Part shown: in pieces, positions 47,277 to 59,673 of the stretch
Layout: each line of letters starts with the position of its first letter
How positions within the stretch are numbered: position 1 is the first letter of the stretch
Source: Anastatus disparis
Taxonomy: Eukaryota; Arthropoda; Insecta; Hymenoptera; Eupelmidae
Reading direction: 5' to 3'
Length of the DNA stretch: 64,000 nt
NCBI GenBank assembly: GCA_017163975.1
Contig: JAFFSR010000218.1
Location: forward strand, 13,457,501-13,521,500
Position numbers and translations under genes: made by a program
Notes under the pieces: model-generated
What the model was told of the DNA's origin: nothing
Databases searched by the model: none
The model's input: the letters and a program-made list of their open reading frames with translations, nothing else

Positions 47277-49419
47277 CTATTGATCATTCGTACATCTGAT
47301 ATAATCGTTGTTGTATACCCAATATTAGCATCGCTAAAATCCTACCTCGACTTTCCACTAACGCACATCGCGCAACAGTCAACTTGACGATAGTATTTTT
47401 TTTATTGCTTGTTATGTTTTTACTGAAATATTTTTTTATAAATATTATTTATTTGGAATCGTAATTCAAAAGTTCATGAAAGCGGATTAGAAATCTGTTC
47501 AATTTAAAAAGATTTTAATATTACCACTATTAAAAGTAGTATAAAATCTTATAAAATCATCAAAAAAATGGTGTAAATACATATATTAACGTACGCCTAA
47601 TTATCAGATTTCATCAGAGCTTTTTTTAGGAACTGTTTCGTTTCTGATTATAAGTGAACAAAATACAAGTTTTTTTATACTTAATTCATCCCTATTATAC
47701 TGTACACGTAAAAAAGCATAATCAATGATAAGAAATGTAGCTTAAAAGTAGCTCGTACAAGCTTGCTTGAAAGTAGTAATTTTCCAGATATTTAAGGGTT
47801 GCAATGATGGTTAACTCGGAAATTCGTCAAGTCTAGTATATTATATTAATATCTCTGCAAGTGAACTTTGTAACTTAATTAGCAAACACTTAACAGTTTT
47901 GATCAGCATTGAATTACCAAACAAATCATAAATTTTCAATTAAATATCGAGCACATCAAGCTTAAAATATGTTCGATCAATTTTTCTATACTTGTACTTC
48001 TGGTTAGTTGATAAATTATTGATGCTATGTACCAGGTGGCCAGCAGCTTCCTAATAACCAATTTTTAACGTGCTCGTTTCTTCACAGTAATTTATTCAAT
48101 TAAGCTAGTCGACCGGTAAAAACATCATCGGAGCAACGCTAATACGTCGGTTCTAATTAATGTTTAAAATAGTTAAATCAATTATTCGATCAATAATTAA
48201 TGGATTAGCTTTATTAAATTTATCAAATATTTAAGTGGTATAACATAATTACTTTATAGCAGGGCATTAACTATCGCGCATTATTTTGGTAAATCCATAC
48301 GGACATCGACTCCAAACGCCAAACAACACAACTTTTCCACATTTATAATTGGACTCTCATTGATTTACAAAACTAATCTAAATATTATAAGTTGATAAAT
48401 GACTACATCATCATGCCACATAATATCGCTAAATGTTTGGTAAAATTCAACAAATTTACAGCCATCCAGATATTTCCATAGGTTTTTGTTGACTGTTGCA
48501 ATCTGTATTCATTTATTTTCCTTTTTTTCCCTTATCCTACATCTCATGACTCTGATAACGCGTTTATGATCGACTAGCACTCTTTACCCTCTCTAATGTG
48601 CGTTTTCCCCTCCGTTTCTAGTGGAAATGTGAATGTATGCTTTTGTTACCTAATATATCCATTTCTACAAATGTAGTTATCAGTTTTTAGATTAGGATGA
48701 TATTATTTGAAAGCTTTTTATTTGTAGCTAATAAAAATTAAATCACTTATATTTTTATTGCAGTTTTGTCTAGTTTTTATCAATACAAGGTTAACTATTT
48801 TTTAAACTATTGTAGTGGAAACAACCGCAACAGAAATTTTTATCAATCACAAACCAATTTTTTCAAATTGACCGTAAAATTGTCGATAAAATATGACTAT
48901 TTGTTTCTGCAAACGACTCGATCAGTAAGTTTCATTAATTTTCAACCAGCATGGAACTCAAAATTCAAATAAGCTAAATTTTAGCCTGCATTCTATGGTT
49001 CCTAGCTAGTTATTGTAACCATCATTATAGCAAGTTTAGGGTCTTGATGAATTCGGACAAATTTTCAGTATTCATTCAAACGGCCTCACTCCCTCCCTCT
49101 GTACACCCTTCATATACATATTCCCCAAAGTGCACCCCACATTTCTTATTCTTCCTTTCATTCCCCAACCTCACTGTCTGATCAATCGCATTCTCTCTTC
49201 TTTTCTCTTGCTTTCTAATTTTCTCTTTATAAAACTATCCGTCATTAGTATATCTTTCTCTCTTTTGCAAGTGTATCTCTATCCCCGTATTTTGTAGCCC
49301 ATAATTTCGTGGATCGTATCACCTATCTCCTTCTCTCTTTTTATCTATATAAAGTATTTCTCTCCTTTACTCTTATACAACTCGATTCTGAATTTCTCTC
49401 TATATATACCGGGCGCTTG

Positions 49420-49866
49420 TTCGTATTTTCTTCTCTATCGTTTTTATTTCTCTCTTTCTCTGTTGTATACTCTATAACACGGCAGCAGCACAGAGTGTCG
49501 GCGCACTCAGGCATCATCGCAAGCGCGCGCGTCGCCCCACAGGCACCCAACAGCAGAGCCAGAGCAAGAGCAGTAGCAACAGAGCATAGCAAGAACCGAA
49601 GTTGACTTGAGGCCAGTAGTAGTAGCCTAGTAGTCCTAGTGTCGAGCCGTCCGCTCTTGTATATTTTCGACGCCGCCGCGGTTCTTACGAATCTTACATA
49701 CTCTGTTGTTGTCGTCGTTTTTTTCTCTTTCTTTCTTTTAACAGCTCAAGTGTTTTCTATACTCTTTGTAAAGTGTGACGAGGAAAAAAAAATTCTTGTT
49801 TTTTCTTTTCTTTTCAAACGACAAGGATCGAGGATAATGAAAAAAAGCTCCGAGAGAATGTAAAGG
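49420..49866 (+). promoter_or_regulatory. Candidate distal promoter and 5' untranslated exon
   Basis: A pyrimidine-rich stretch leads into a GC-rich segment (CGCAAGCGCGCGCGTCGCCC, near 49518) with CAG/AGC repeats, then ends in a good donor AAAGG|GTGAGT (49866/49867). A TATAAC lies near 49473 and a TCAG initiator-like site near 49507. I infer a non-coding first exon of a long plus-strand gene, possibly the one whose coding exon begins at 59532. The many short open frames are not coding. Confidence 0.35.
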
Positions 49867-52800
49867 GTGAGTGTTGGTTATTATCTTGTATAAAGCGTGT
49901 GGAACAAAGGTGCCAAAGAGAGAAGCTTATGGTGGAAAGTGCGCGAGGTTATGGGGGTGGATGCGCTTGTGTCTTTTTTTCTTCTTCGTGAACAGTGGAA
50001 AAATCTCGGTGCTATTTTTTATGCAGCAAAAAGCTCTGAAGCTTAAGAATATTCTTTAAAAATTAAAGGCTTGAGAATGAGGGAACGTGTTTAAGGTATC
50101 TTAATAAAGGTATACAAAAGAAGGTGTTAAATTATTTTTACAAAGTTGAAAACCCTATGAACAAGTAGAGATTTTATAATATTAACATTCGTATTATTCG
50201 TAAATTTAATCATTTTGAATAGCAAACATAAAGTTTGAAAAATAAAATTTTAAAATCACAATCAATAAATTACCTGTATAAACAATAATGTTGTAATAAT
50301 ATTTTGTTTATCCTAATGAATTATTAAAAATAAAAGAATAATTAATAAAAAATAAAACATTTAATCTATTTGATTGTTTGCAAGCTCGATAATGTAAAAT
50401 TAAACGACTACAAATGCTTAAGATGTCTCAAAGAATTTTAAATATAAAGCAATGTTACAGTACAAGTATTGATTATTACATACATGGATGGAAAATCATA
50501 TCTAAAGTGGATATAAATACAGCGTTCAATATAATAATAACAATAATAACACTGAGCTTTTTTATGTTTGATTTATTTAATAACTTTAAGTTTTTAAATA
50601 AAAGCTCATTTAAGATGGTCTTATTAGCAAAAGTTTTCATCAATTAAATTTAAAATTTAATAAAAGAATTTTTATAATTAATAAATTAAAGGTGTAATGT
50701 CAATATTTGATAAGTAAATACTTGGAGAATAATAAAACCCGAATTATTTTTAAAGCTATTTTTTATTTAATAGAGCATTTTGTGTAAAAGTATCCTATAT
50801 TTATTTTTAAAAACGTATAGAAAATAACAAATCAAAAAGTAATACTTGGGTTTTACTCTTATCAATATTTTTGAATTTGTATTTTGATATTTATATGCGA
50901 ATTTCATACAAAATCAATCAAATCATTTCTGTAGTTTTTGTCATTCTTATTATATATACAAAGAACTTTTTAATTTAATAACAATTGTTTAAGAAATACG
51001 ACTAAAAAATGAAAAATTAGTTGGAATCAATCGCAAGACATTTGGCCGTAAATCTAAAAATTTTGAAACGATGTTAAGCAGAGACTTTAAAGAGCTCAAT
51101 AAAATATTGGCTCTTGAAAATTCTTTGGAGTAGCACATGTTTACGGTCTCTTAAAAGTTCTTTGTTTATAAACGATCGTTTAAAGCTAAAATATATAGGA
51201 TTTTGTTTGGTAGCACGTTCCTTCTCCTAGGCCACGTGGGCTTCTCTCTTTAGTCATCGTCTAGTCGGTAGCCAAAATCCGGCCGGCATATGTTGCCAAG
51301 TCCGACTGACATAATTTCAAGGTTGGACACTGGAAGTTGCTTCTATCTTTCTCTTGTTAAGCTTTGATTTAAAGCTTGCTTCAACACTTTGATTTTATAT
51401 ATATGTGTAACGTCTAGTTTGATTTTTCTTTGGCGACTAACTTCAACGTATTTTTAGCTATGGGTAATAATAGAAGCGTGGGAATCAATGCTTTCGTGAA
51501 TTTTCTTATAACGTCAATAAATAAAATAAATATAACGAAATTTATTTTTAAAATCTTTAATTATCTAAATACTATTGTGAAAAGCTTATTAGAAGTTGAT
51601 AAAAATATAAAGTTTTAAATTTAGCCGTCATACGTGTGATTGGAAGTTATAGTTCATTACACCTAGCCATCTAAAAGTTAAGTAAAGCAAGAAACATCGA
51701 TTTAGCAGTTTAGAAATAAAATTAATATAGATAATTTTAAAATATAATATGAATTCATTTTTATTGACTGAAATTACATTTGGAAAAAAGCCGTAACAAT
51801 CGATGTATCCGGAAGCACTGTCAAAATTTAAAAGTTGGCTTTAAATTGCATGGCTATAAATTATTCATTAAAAGAGAGTTGCAATGTCAAAAATTGGGAA
51901 AATTTAATGAATAACTCGTAACAAACAGATGCTGTATTAATTAATATCCAGCAAAAATAAGTACAACGAAGTTGGACTAAAATTTAATTTTTCTCAAATT
52001 CAAATGAATAATTAAGTAGTTTAGAAAAACTAATCTAAAATATTACGTTTCAAGTAAACATTATCATGTAAATTTAGATGAGAGAGTAAAGCTACGGTAA
52101 TGTTGACTTATTAAACTTATCAGATTTTCTGAATTTATCCTTGTTCAAATTAACATAGCAAAAATAATATTTATACTTTAGGATGCCGTAAGGTGCAATT
52201 TTAAAACGCAAATTGTTTCATAAGCTTTCGTTAGGAGGAAAACGACGCCTCGCGTTCACGTGTTTCAAATGAGCGTGGATTTTATTCAGCGACGAAGGAT
52301 ATACGATAGCGGATACATTTTTGGTGTCTGTCGCGGATTTGCTACTTGAAAATCGAAGGATTAATTATTGTGATTAAAGTATAAAAATACTAAATCAATA
52401 GTAGCAAAAATATAAAATCTAATAATTCATTAAAAACTTTGTTATTTTTTAACACAATTTAATTGAAAATAACTTGAAGAAGAATAATTAATTGAATTTT
52501 TAGAATTAACAATCATTGAACACAAACTTTTGAACTTTTTTAATTTTTAACTGTTTTGCAAAAGATAAAATTTCTCAATTAAAAATTTATTTTCTCAAAA
52601 TGAATTTTACTCAAGTTTTTTTATAAAATAATCTATATAACTTTAATAAATAATTTGAACCAACTAATCAATAAAAGCAAAGTATAAAATTTTCATCTCT
52701 AATAAAAAGTTTTTGTCAAGTAAAGAATGAAACAAAAAAAAATGTCAAAAATCCAATCGAAAGTCACCTATAAACTTTCCAAAAAAAAGAAAAAAAGTCG

Positions 52801-53771
52801 TTCTCGTTTCCAGTCGATTGCAAGCTTAATATTTGGTCTGGCAAACAAACGCGAAAATCCTCCGATATTTCGGCTATGAAAAACGCTTTGATAAACGAAA
52901 AAAAAGTCCCGAGAGGTTAATTATGGTCAAGTATAAAGTTACGAGTCTCCCCTCCACTCTGCTTGCAGTTCATTTTTTTTTTAATTCACACATTTGCTAC
53001 CTCACAGTTTATGACGTCTACAATGTAATTGCGCATATCAACGTCTAAGGCATTGTTTAAGCGTAATCGTCTCGAGAGATCTAATGATTATGACGCTGTG
53101 TTCTACATTTCTAAGCACGATGAATAATTTAAAGAACTTTTTCATATATATTCTTTATGGAAATATCAATATTTAGACTTTTTATGAATAATTTCAAAAG
53201 GTAATACATGAATATATTTACACTAAACATACATTCTACAATGAATGTAAAAAAAATGAAAAAGAAAGTATTTTAATACATCCATAGTAGTATTTGAAAA
53301 AAAAAATTGAAATAGTTTAATTGAAGTTTAGTACATATTTTGAATTAAAATAAATTATTATAAAGATTATAAAATTATTCATTTTGATATTAAAATAATA
53401 ATTCCATAAAAATTGTAAGAAAAAGATTTAATTGTGACACTAAATTAACGTTAAAATGTATATTTTTGTGACATATCTCGTTTAAAGTACGATGCAAGGA
53501 TACCTCAAAAAAAAAAAATAATTTGCCAGTCATAACTATGAGTTTTTATGTCATTACATGCACGCATAAACTGAAATTTTTCATTCTATTTTTTGTCTGC
53601 TCGGCATATACATGCCTCGCGTATAATGCGCATTCTTAAAATCACAAATAAAAATATGTGAAAGAGAAAAAGATAAATTGCGAGCATTTGAAAATAAGAA
53701 TTTATTTTTTTTTTTTTTTATTCGTATAAAAATTTTTAAAGTTATTATGTGTTTATGTTATTTTTATTATA
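49867..53771. other. Probable intron or intergenic DNA
   Basis: AT-rich sequence with small GC-richer patches at about 51200-51310 and 52210-52330. No exon, RNA gene or complete transposon recognised. Confidence 0.4.
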
Positions 53772-53976
53772 TTTTTTATTTTTATTTTATTTAACATCGT
53801 TGTATTTATGCTATCATTACGATGCTAATTAGCGACGAAGATTGTCAGTGTGTTTTTAAACAAAGCACATATAACATACAGTGATGCTTGTATAAATTAG
53901 CTGAGAGCGGGATTTGAACACGACACCTCGAGATTACCAATCCAACGCTTTACCGTCTGAGCCACTGACGACCTCA
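53772..53976 (-). mobile_element. tRNA-derived SINE, copy 8
   Basis: Minus-strand copy with box A (TGGCTCAGACGGTAAAGCG) and a tail/body of the family type. Its uninterrupted GCTTGTATAAATTAGC stretch is the natural empty site for the MITE insertion at 13256. Confidence 0.87.
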
Positions 53977-56900
53977 AAAAATATAATAAATTTTTATTAT
54001 AATAATAGTTTACGGAAATTCAATTTCCAATGTTGGAGTTAAACAATTTTTTTAATCGGATTTGTAGAACTATGTACGTGTGTAAATATTTACCTTAAAT
54101 TTCAAATGAATGTAAATATGTACTTAATACTTATGTTATGAATTATTAATTTTGTTTTAATAAATTAAATTTATTTCGTTCCTGTACATATTTAAATAGG
54201 ATTTTAATATTAATGTAACAATCTTATTATTATAACGAAAGTTTAAATAAAAAATAGAAAATTTTTCTATATAATAATGATAATTATTCTAAAATGTAAT
54301 TAAAATAACGATTAAAAAGTTAAATCAAAACTAGCCCGAAAATCCCAGTTTTACAAATAAAAATAATGTAAAAATAAAATAACGCTTTAATACACGTAGT
54401 TTATATAAACCGTAAGAAAATGTTTGGACGTTACATGTTGGTTAAAATTTCTTTATTTACCTTATACGTTGTCTCCTACGTTGCGGTCGTCTAGGCTATT
54501 GTCGAGGTCAGCGAACAGATGTGTAACCAAGCTTTTCGGGAAGTACTTGGGAAATGACTGCGCAAACATTTTGCTTAGTTAATGGAATATCCGGGTTTAT
54601 GCTATTTCCGTATCATTTTTCATATCGTTTTCACGTTCATTTTCATTTATTAACCAGCGCACGTCAAACGAGCTGGTTTTTTTTTTCATGTGCGCTATCA
54701 AACTTTAAATTTAATAGTGGTTTTAAAAAGATGCATCGATGGTCTAACTTTTTTTTAATCCTTGTAAATTAAATGAACAAAATAGAGAATTTATTCCTAT
54801 CTTGGACTGAATTTCCTTGCTTGTTATTGATAAAAATTCATCAATAATTTTATGTTTCAAAATGCCTCTAAACTATTTGTATTTGCTTTATAATTTATAT
54901 ATCAATAATTTTTTAAATAACTTAAATCTTATTTTTTAACAATATTTCATTGAATCTGTAGATGGAGGATCGTCTCGATTTACAATTTAATAATCTGTAA
55001 CAAAATCTCATTTAATGCACGATAAATTTATAAGCCCAATCAATATAATATATTGTAACATGAGAATTGACAATAAACTACTTTTAAAAATAACTCGATC
55101 GATTGTTTATGAGTATTTGAAAGATTTAATAAAAATCCAGAATGGGGACAAGAATAAAGACATTTTACGACTCGTAATGATATAAGACATTATGTCGCCA
55201 GTTGAAATCCTTAAAAAAAAGGCAATATTGTCTGACATGAGCGTTACCAGCGGAGAAATTTTTCCGACCAATAAAATTTCATTTCTCTCGTATACAAAAG
55301 TAGTTTGAGCGAACAAGGAATTGCATGATTTTGAAGAAAAAAAATTTAAATACCAAAAGAAAGGACATTATTTAAATTAAAACATCAAATTTAATGCGCG
55401 CTTTTTATGGGAAAAATTACTGCATTAGGACTTATATTACCAGTAAATAAAATAATCAAAATAATTCCAATACTTTCACAAATTCAAAATGACTAACATA
55501 GTAGTAGCTTTTTAGATTTTGAAAATGATTAAAAATTTAATAACTTATTTCTTTTAGAATTTATCAGAACTTGAGTATTAATAATAATATAAAAGAAGCA
55601 CTTATTTAATAATATCGATATAATTAATTAAAATTATTTCAATCGATTATTTAATTAACCAGTGGAAACATTTCCAAACTATTTCTAACTCTAATTCTAA
55701 CTCCATTGATCTTAGAGTCTCGTAAACTTGTCTGTCTACTATTGAACCTAAAATAATATTTCTCTTTGAAGATCATTGACTAAAGCAAAGAGAAATAACA
55801 GTAATAATAATCAAAAGATTTGCCTTATGCAACAAGAAGCGAAAAATAAAAAAAAAGGTTCATAGTTAAGAACTCGTAAACACATACAATTAAAAATTAT
55901 AAATAGCGTAACCACATAAAAATAGCGTTCGAAAAATAAATAGTCATTAATACGAGTCGAGGAGAATTGGTGCCGTGGTCGCGTACTAGATCGTTGCTAA
56001 TTATAATCACATTTTTTTTTTGTTTTGATACAACCTCAGCTCGAGCCGCAATGATTGATCCAACTTCAAATCGTCGTCCATTCACATTGTTCATGCGAGG
56101 GAGTATATCTTCATTTCTAATCATTTGTTTTCGACCCAAACGACCTGTCCACCGATCTTTAGTGTTGTATATGTATGCTTACCACAATAAACGTGAATCA
56201 CCATTCATTTAAACAGCGTTTTAAATAGAAAGCAATATTTTTAAAATTAATTGACAACATGAATGATCTTTTTGTTTTTTTTATAAAAAATGCTTTTAAA
56301 ATTAATATTTTTAAATTTAATTTTCTTTTGTTCTTCATTATTTCGCGTTGTTGATAAATATTATATTTTTAATTTTCACGCGTTTTGAGACGAAATTGTT
56401 TATAAATGGCCAAAAACATTTTTTTCACAATTTTATGCAAATATTTTGTGTGTAATGTATGATTTTTAGTGCAAGTTAAACAACTTCTGACAATGAATTT
56501 TTTACTTTACTACTTGAACGTGTAATACGTACTGCAAAATTTTGCATTTTAAATTAAAATTTAAACTATCTTTTCTCAGCCTTATTCAAAGTACTATAAA
56601 AAAAAGTAGTTCATTGCACAAAAATATTAAAAATTTTTAAAATGAACTTTATGTTTATTTGTTATAAAAAGTTCTACTACAGCACGTTAAAAAATATACA
56701 TTAATTAATAAACATTTAAGCGAAATTCAATATCATGTTTAAAAAAAGAAAAGAGGGTTAATTTCTCTGTAACAGTTTAAAGCCTACACCTTTAGCACGA
56801 TTTCGTATCTGCATAAGTTATCACGCGACAGTTAATTTAGAGGTTTGATAGTGAAAAGCGGGTTAGCTCAAGCACTTAACCACGTACATCAATTTACAAA

Positions 56901-57876
56901 TGTATACGTATACATAGACTTTCTTGCAAGGGTTCTACCAACGTAATATCTTTTGGGCATTCGTAGTTAACGATACTTTACTTTTTATAACGCGTGGACC
57001 AGTAAGTGGATGAAATTAGTTATGAAAAGACTTTTTATTGGGCTTCGTAAAAGTGTATTGCTGTTTTCCGTTTTTATTTTTATATATTTTTTTTGTAAGC
57101 TTACTGTTAAGAGTTTTCGTTGAGTTTAATTAACTGCAGAAAAAAAAATTCTCCGCGGCTTTTAAAAGCCAACGTTTCGACTTTAGGGTATTACCATTAT
57201 ACCTGGACCTGCGGTAAATTTCTTAAAACTGGATGAAAAAATCTCCGTTCGTTATGAAAAAAAATTAATAATAATAGTGATACAGCAAGAATTTCTAAAA
57301 ACATTTAATCAGGTTCTAACGAAGCTATAGATTTACAAGTGCGCTTGTTTTAAATTAATACTACCTTAGAAGGTACTCAACTCTTAATGAAATTCAATCT
57401 AAGTAAATTTATCCGTAAGACAATACATACTGCACTACCTTTATAAGATTGCTAGTCTTATTCAATTACGTAATCTTCATTTTCTTTATTGCATCGTTAT
57501 TTTTTTTTATTTTTTTTTCAATCTTTATATTTGTATTGATTTTCAGATAGTATTCGGCTATTAAATTTTAGATTGTTTCATTTACTTAAAATCTCATAAT
57601 GTTTACTGGAAATATTAGTAGAAAGCTTTTCTCTAATCAACTTACGTAACGCAAATTTACGTAGTTAATTAAAATTTTTTCTAAAAGAGTTTGTTCCATT
57701 TTCTTATTATTTCCTCGCAACTAAATATATCTTAGATCATTGGCTGTACAAAAGAAGTCGTGTCCGTGACAGGTTTCAAAATCAGTATCATATTTAACGT
57801 ATCTATATCCAATATACGTAACGAGGAAATCTATCTCGTCTGCTATTCCGCTAATCTTCGGCATTTCTCTTACAGA
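53977..57876. other. Probable intron or intergenic DNA
   Basis: AT-rich. GC-richer patches lie at about 54470-54560 and 55950-56200; the open frames there overlap on opposite strands and are not supported as genes. Confidence 0.4.
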
Positions 57877-58070
57877 TGGTGACTATGGTCATGATCGCGG
57901 CTGACTAGTAAAACCCATCCAATATCTTACCGAACTATCCAATGATCCGCATCAGTGGAGGGAAAGAGACGACGACTAAGACGACTACAACTAGAGGGGT
58001 TGAGCGTTAATTGAGCGGCGCTGGCTCAAAATGTCAAGGAGAATTTTGCAAAATCGTTCGAAAATTCACA
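57877..58070 (+). promoter_or_regulatory. Possible untranslated exon of the plus-strand gene
   Basis: A strong acceptor-like CATTTCTCTTACAG precedes ATGGTGACTATGGTCATGAT, which stops after a few codons. The following purine-rich GACGACGACTAAGACGACTA and an initiator-like CATCAGTGG look like 5' untranslated DNA. No clear donor was identified, so the exon limits are uncertain. Confidence 0.3.
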
Positions 58071-58536
58071 TCGAAAAATACTAGAGACAATAGGCGATAA
58101 GAAAATAATAAAAAAAAAAAAATAAAAGAAAGGAAAGATTTACCGTTTCTTTTTTTTTTTTGTACGTGTATGAAAAAAGTCTACTTGACATTTTTACGAG
58201 GAGCTTTAATTATTAAGTTAAACCCGGCCAACCGAGAAGATATCGATTCTTCTTCATCGAGTATGTAGCAAGAAAAATAAAATAACGTCCCACATTATGT
58301 GATCCGAGCTGTGAGTTAAAGACAAAAGAAATAAAGTTGAATCTTCGATAAAGTTATCAACGTGCCAAATATATATCTATATACACTTTAATTATATTAA
58401 AAAAAAAAAAAGCTTTGAAGATTATATAAATATCTATAAATATATATACAAATATCTAACGCTTTGGGAACAAATTTTAATGATACACAAGCACGCGACA
58501 ACGCATAAAAAAAATTTTTCACTTTTCACCGCTTTG

Positions 58537-58646
58537 TATATAAATGTACAGCTTGTTTTCTTCGATGTATAATATTTCTACTGACGCCGTGTGTGCTGCT
58601 GCTGCGCTGCTTGACTGATCTTCGTGCTGCTAAACGAGGGAAATAA
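58537..58646 (+). promoter_or_regulatory. TATA promoter and non-coding first exon
   Basis: TATATAAA at 58537-58544 is followed about 30 bp later by a short GC-richer stretch with GCTGCTGCTGCGCTGCTTGA. A consensus donor AAATAA|GTAAGT lies at 58646/58647. The spacing suits a first exon of about 80 nt spliced to the acceptor at 59464. No ATG-initiated frame of note lies within it. Confidence 0.45.
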
Positions 58647-59531
58647 GTAAGTTCACTGTTCTACAAAAGAAAAAGTATAAAGTTATTTTCTAAGAAAACA
58701 CACCTGAACAAGTAGTAAATGCATAAGGGGACGAAGAAATTACAAAAAAAACTTTAACAATTTGTTGTATATATACCTAGAAAGTAATTCGTATTTCGAA
58801 GGAAGTAATGAACTATTCTCAGAGACGTATTGACTAAAAGTTTAAAATCAATAATAAGACAAGAGAAATTGTTTCTTACTTGAAATTTGTTAAAAATTTT
58901 AATCTAAATTAACCCATGAATTATCCACACGGAAGAATCTCAATATCAACCAGCAAAATTAACAATTCCTTCGTCATTTAGGAAAATTAGAAACGGAATT
59001 AATACATTATAAAGTAAATTTGATGATTTTTCATCGATTTATATCAGCCAGTACCTGTTCTTAATCTAAGTCTCCAAGATAAATTATTAGATCAATTTCA
59101 ACGAAATTAATGGACCATTTTAAAGAACTGACGAACGAATAAGTGTTCTTCCGAAAATAGAGGTATTCTGAAACAAACTAATATGAAGATTAATGATACG
59201 ATTATTTCCAAAAATTATTCTTAAAATATATTTATGAAATCTACACATTTCAGAATTTCAGAAATAAAAATAAGCTTCTCTGCAACACTGTATCGCCAAG
59301 ACAGCGATGACCTAATTATTAAATTCTACAAGAGGAAAAACGATCACCGAGCTTTTTTCAAAGAACCAACGGAAGTAACGAAGATAACCAGAAACACCAC
59401 TGAACATCTTAGTGATGACCTAAACCCACAATCCTACTATCCAACAACGACATTTTCTTTCTAGCCAAAAAAAAGAGAAAGAAGAAGAAGAAAAGAGCAA
59501 GGAATTTTTAAGGAGATAAAAAAATAATAAG

Positions 59532-59673
59532 ATGCCTGGAGCTGCAACTGGCTCATCTGCTCGTACGAGCAGCGAGGCTATTCGCATGGAACCTCTAGGC
59601 CGGACATCGAGTTCACGTAGCCCTGGGCAAAATGGCATTGCGAACCCTGATAATGCCGGCTGCGGTGCCACAA
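59532..59673 (+). CDS. First coding exon of an unrecognised protein, continues beyond the window
   Basis: A strong acceptor (CATTTTCTTTCTAG, ending 59464) opens an exon with a 67-nt leader, an ATG at 59532 and a consensus donor ACAA|GTAAGT after 59673 (47 codons, phase 1). The peptide starts MPGAATGSSARTSSEAIRME, contains a Ser/Arg-rich part (GRTSSSRSPGQ) and ends NAGCGAT. This is a disordered, non-secreted N-terminus. Composition is far richer in GC than the flanks, as for a real exon. I do not recognise the protein, and no downstream exon was found within the remaining 4.3 kb, so the next intron is long. Promoter candidates are at 49.4, 57.9 and 58.5 kb. Confidence 0.6.

Noticed and set aside
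49341..49592. Minus-strand 83-codon ORF with an Ala/Leu-rich start
   Set aside because: It is the reverse of the GC-rich CAG/AGC segment of the candidate first exon; the hydrophobic look is due to triplet repeats.
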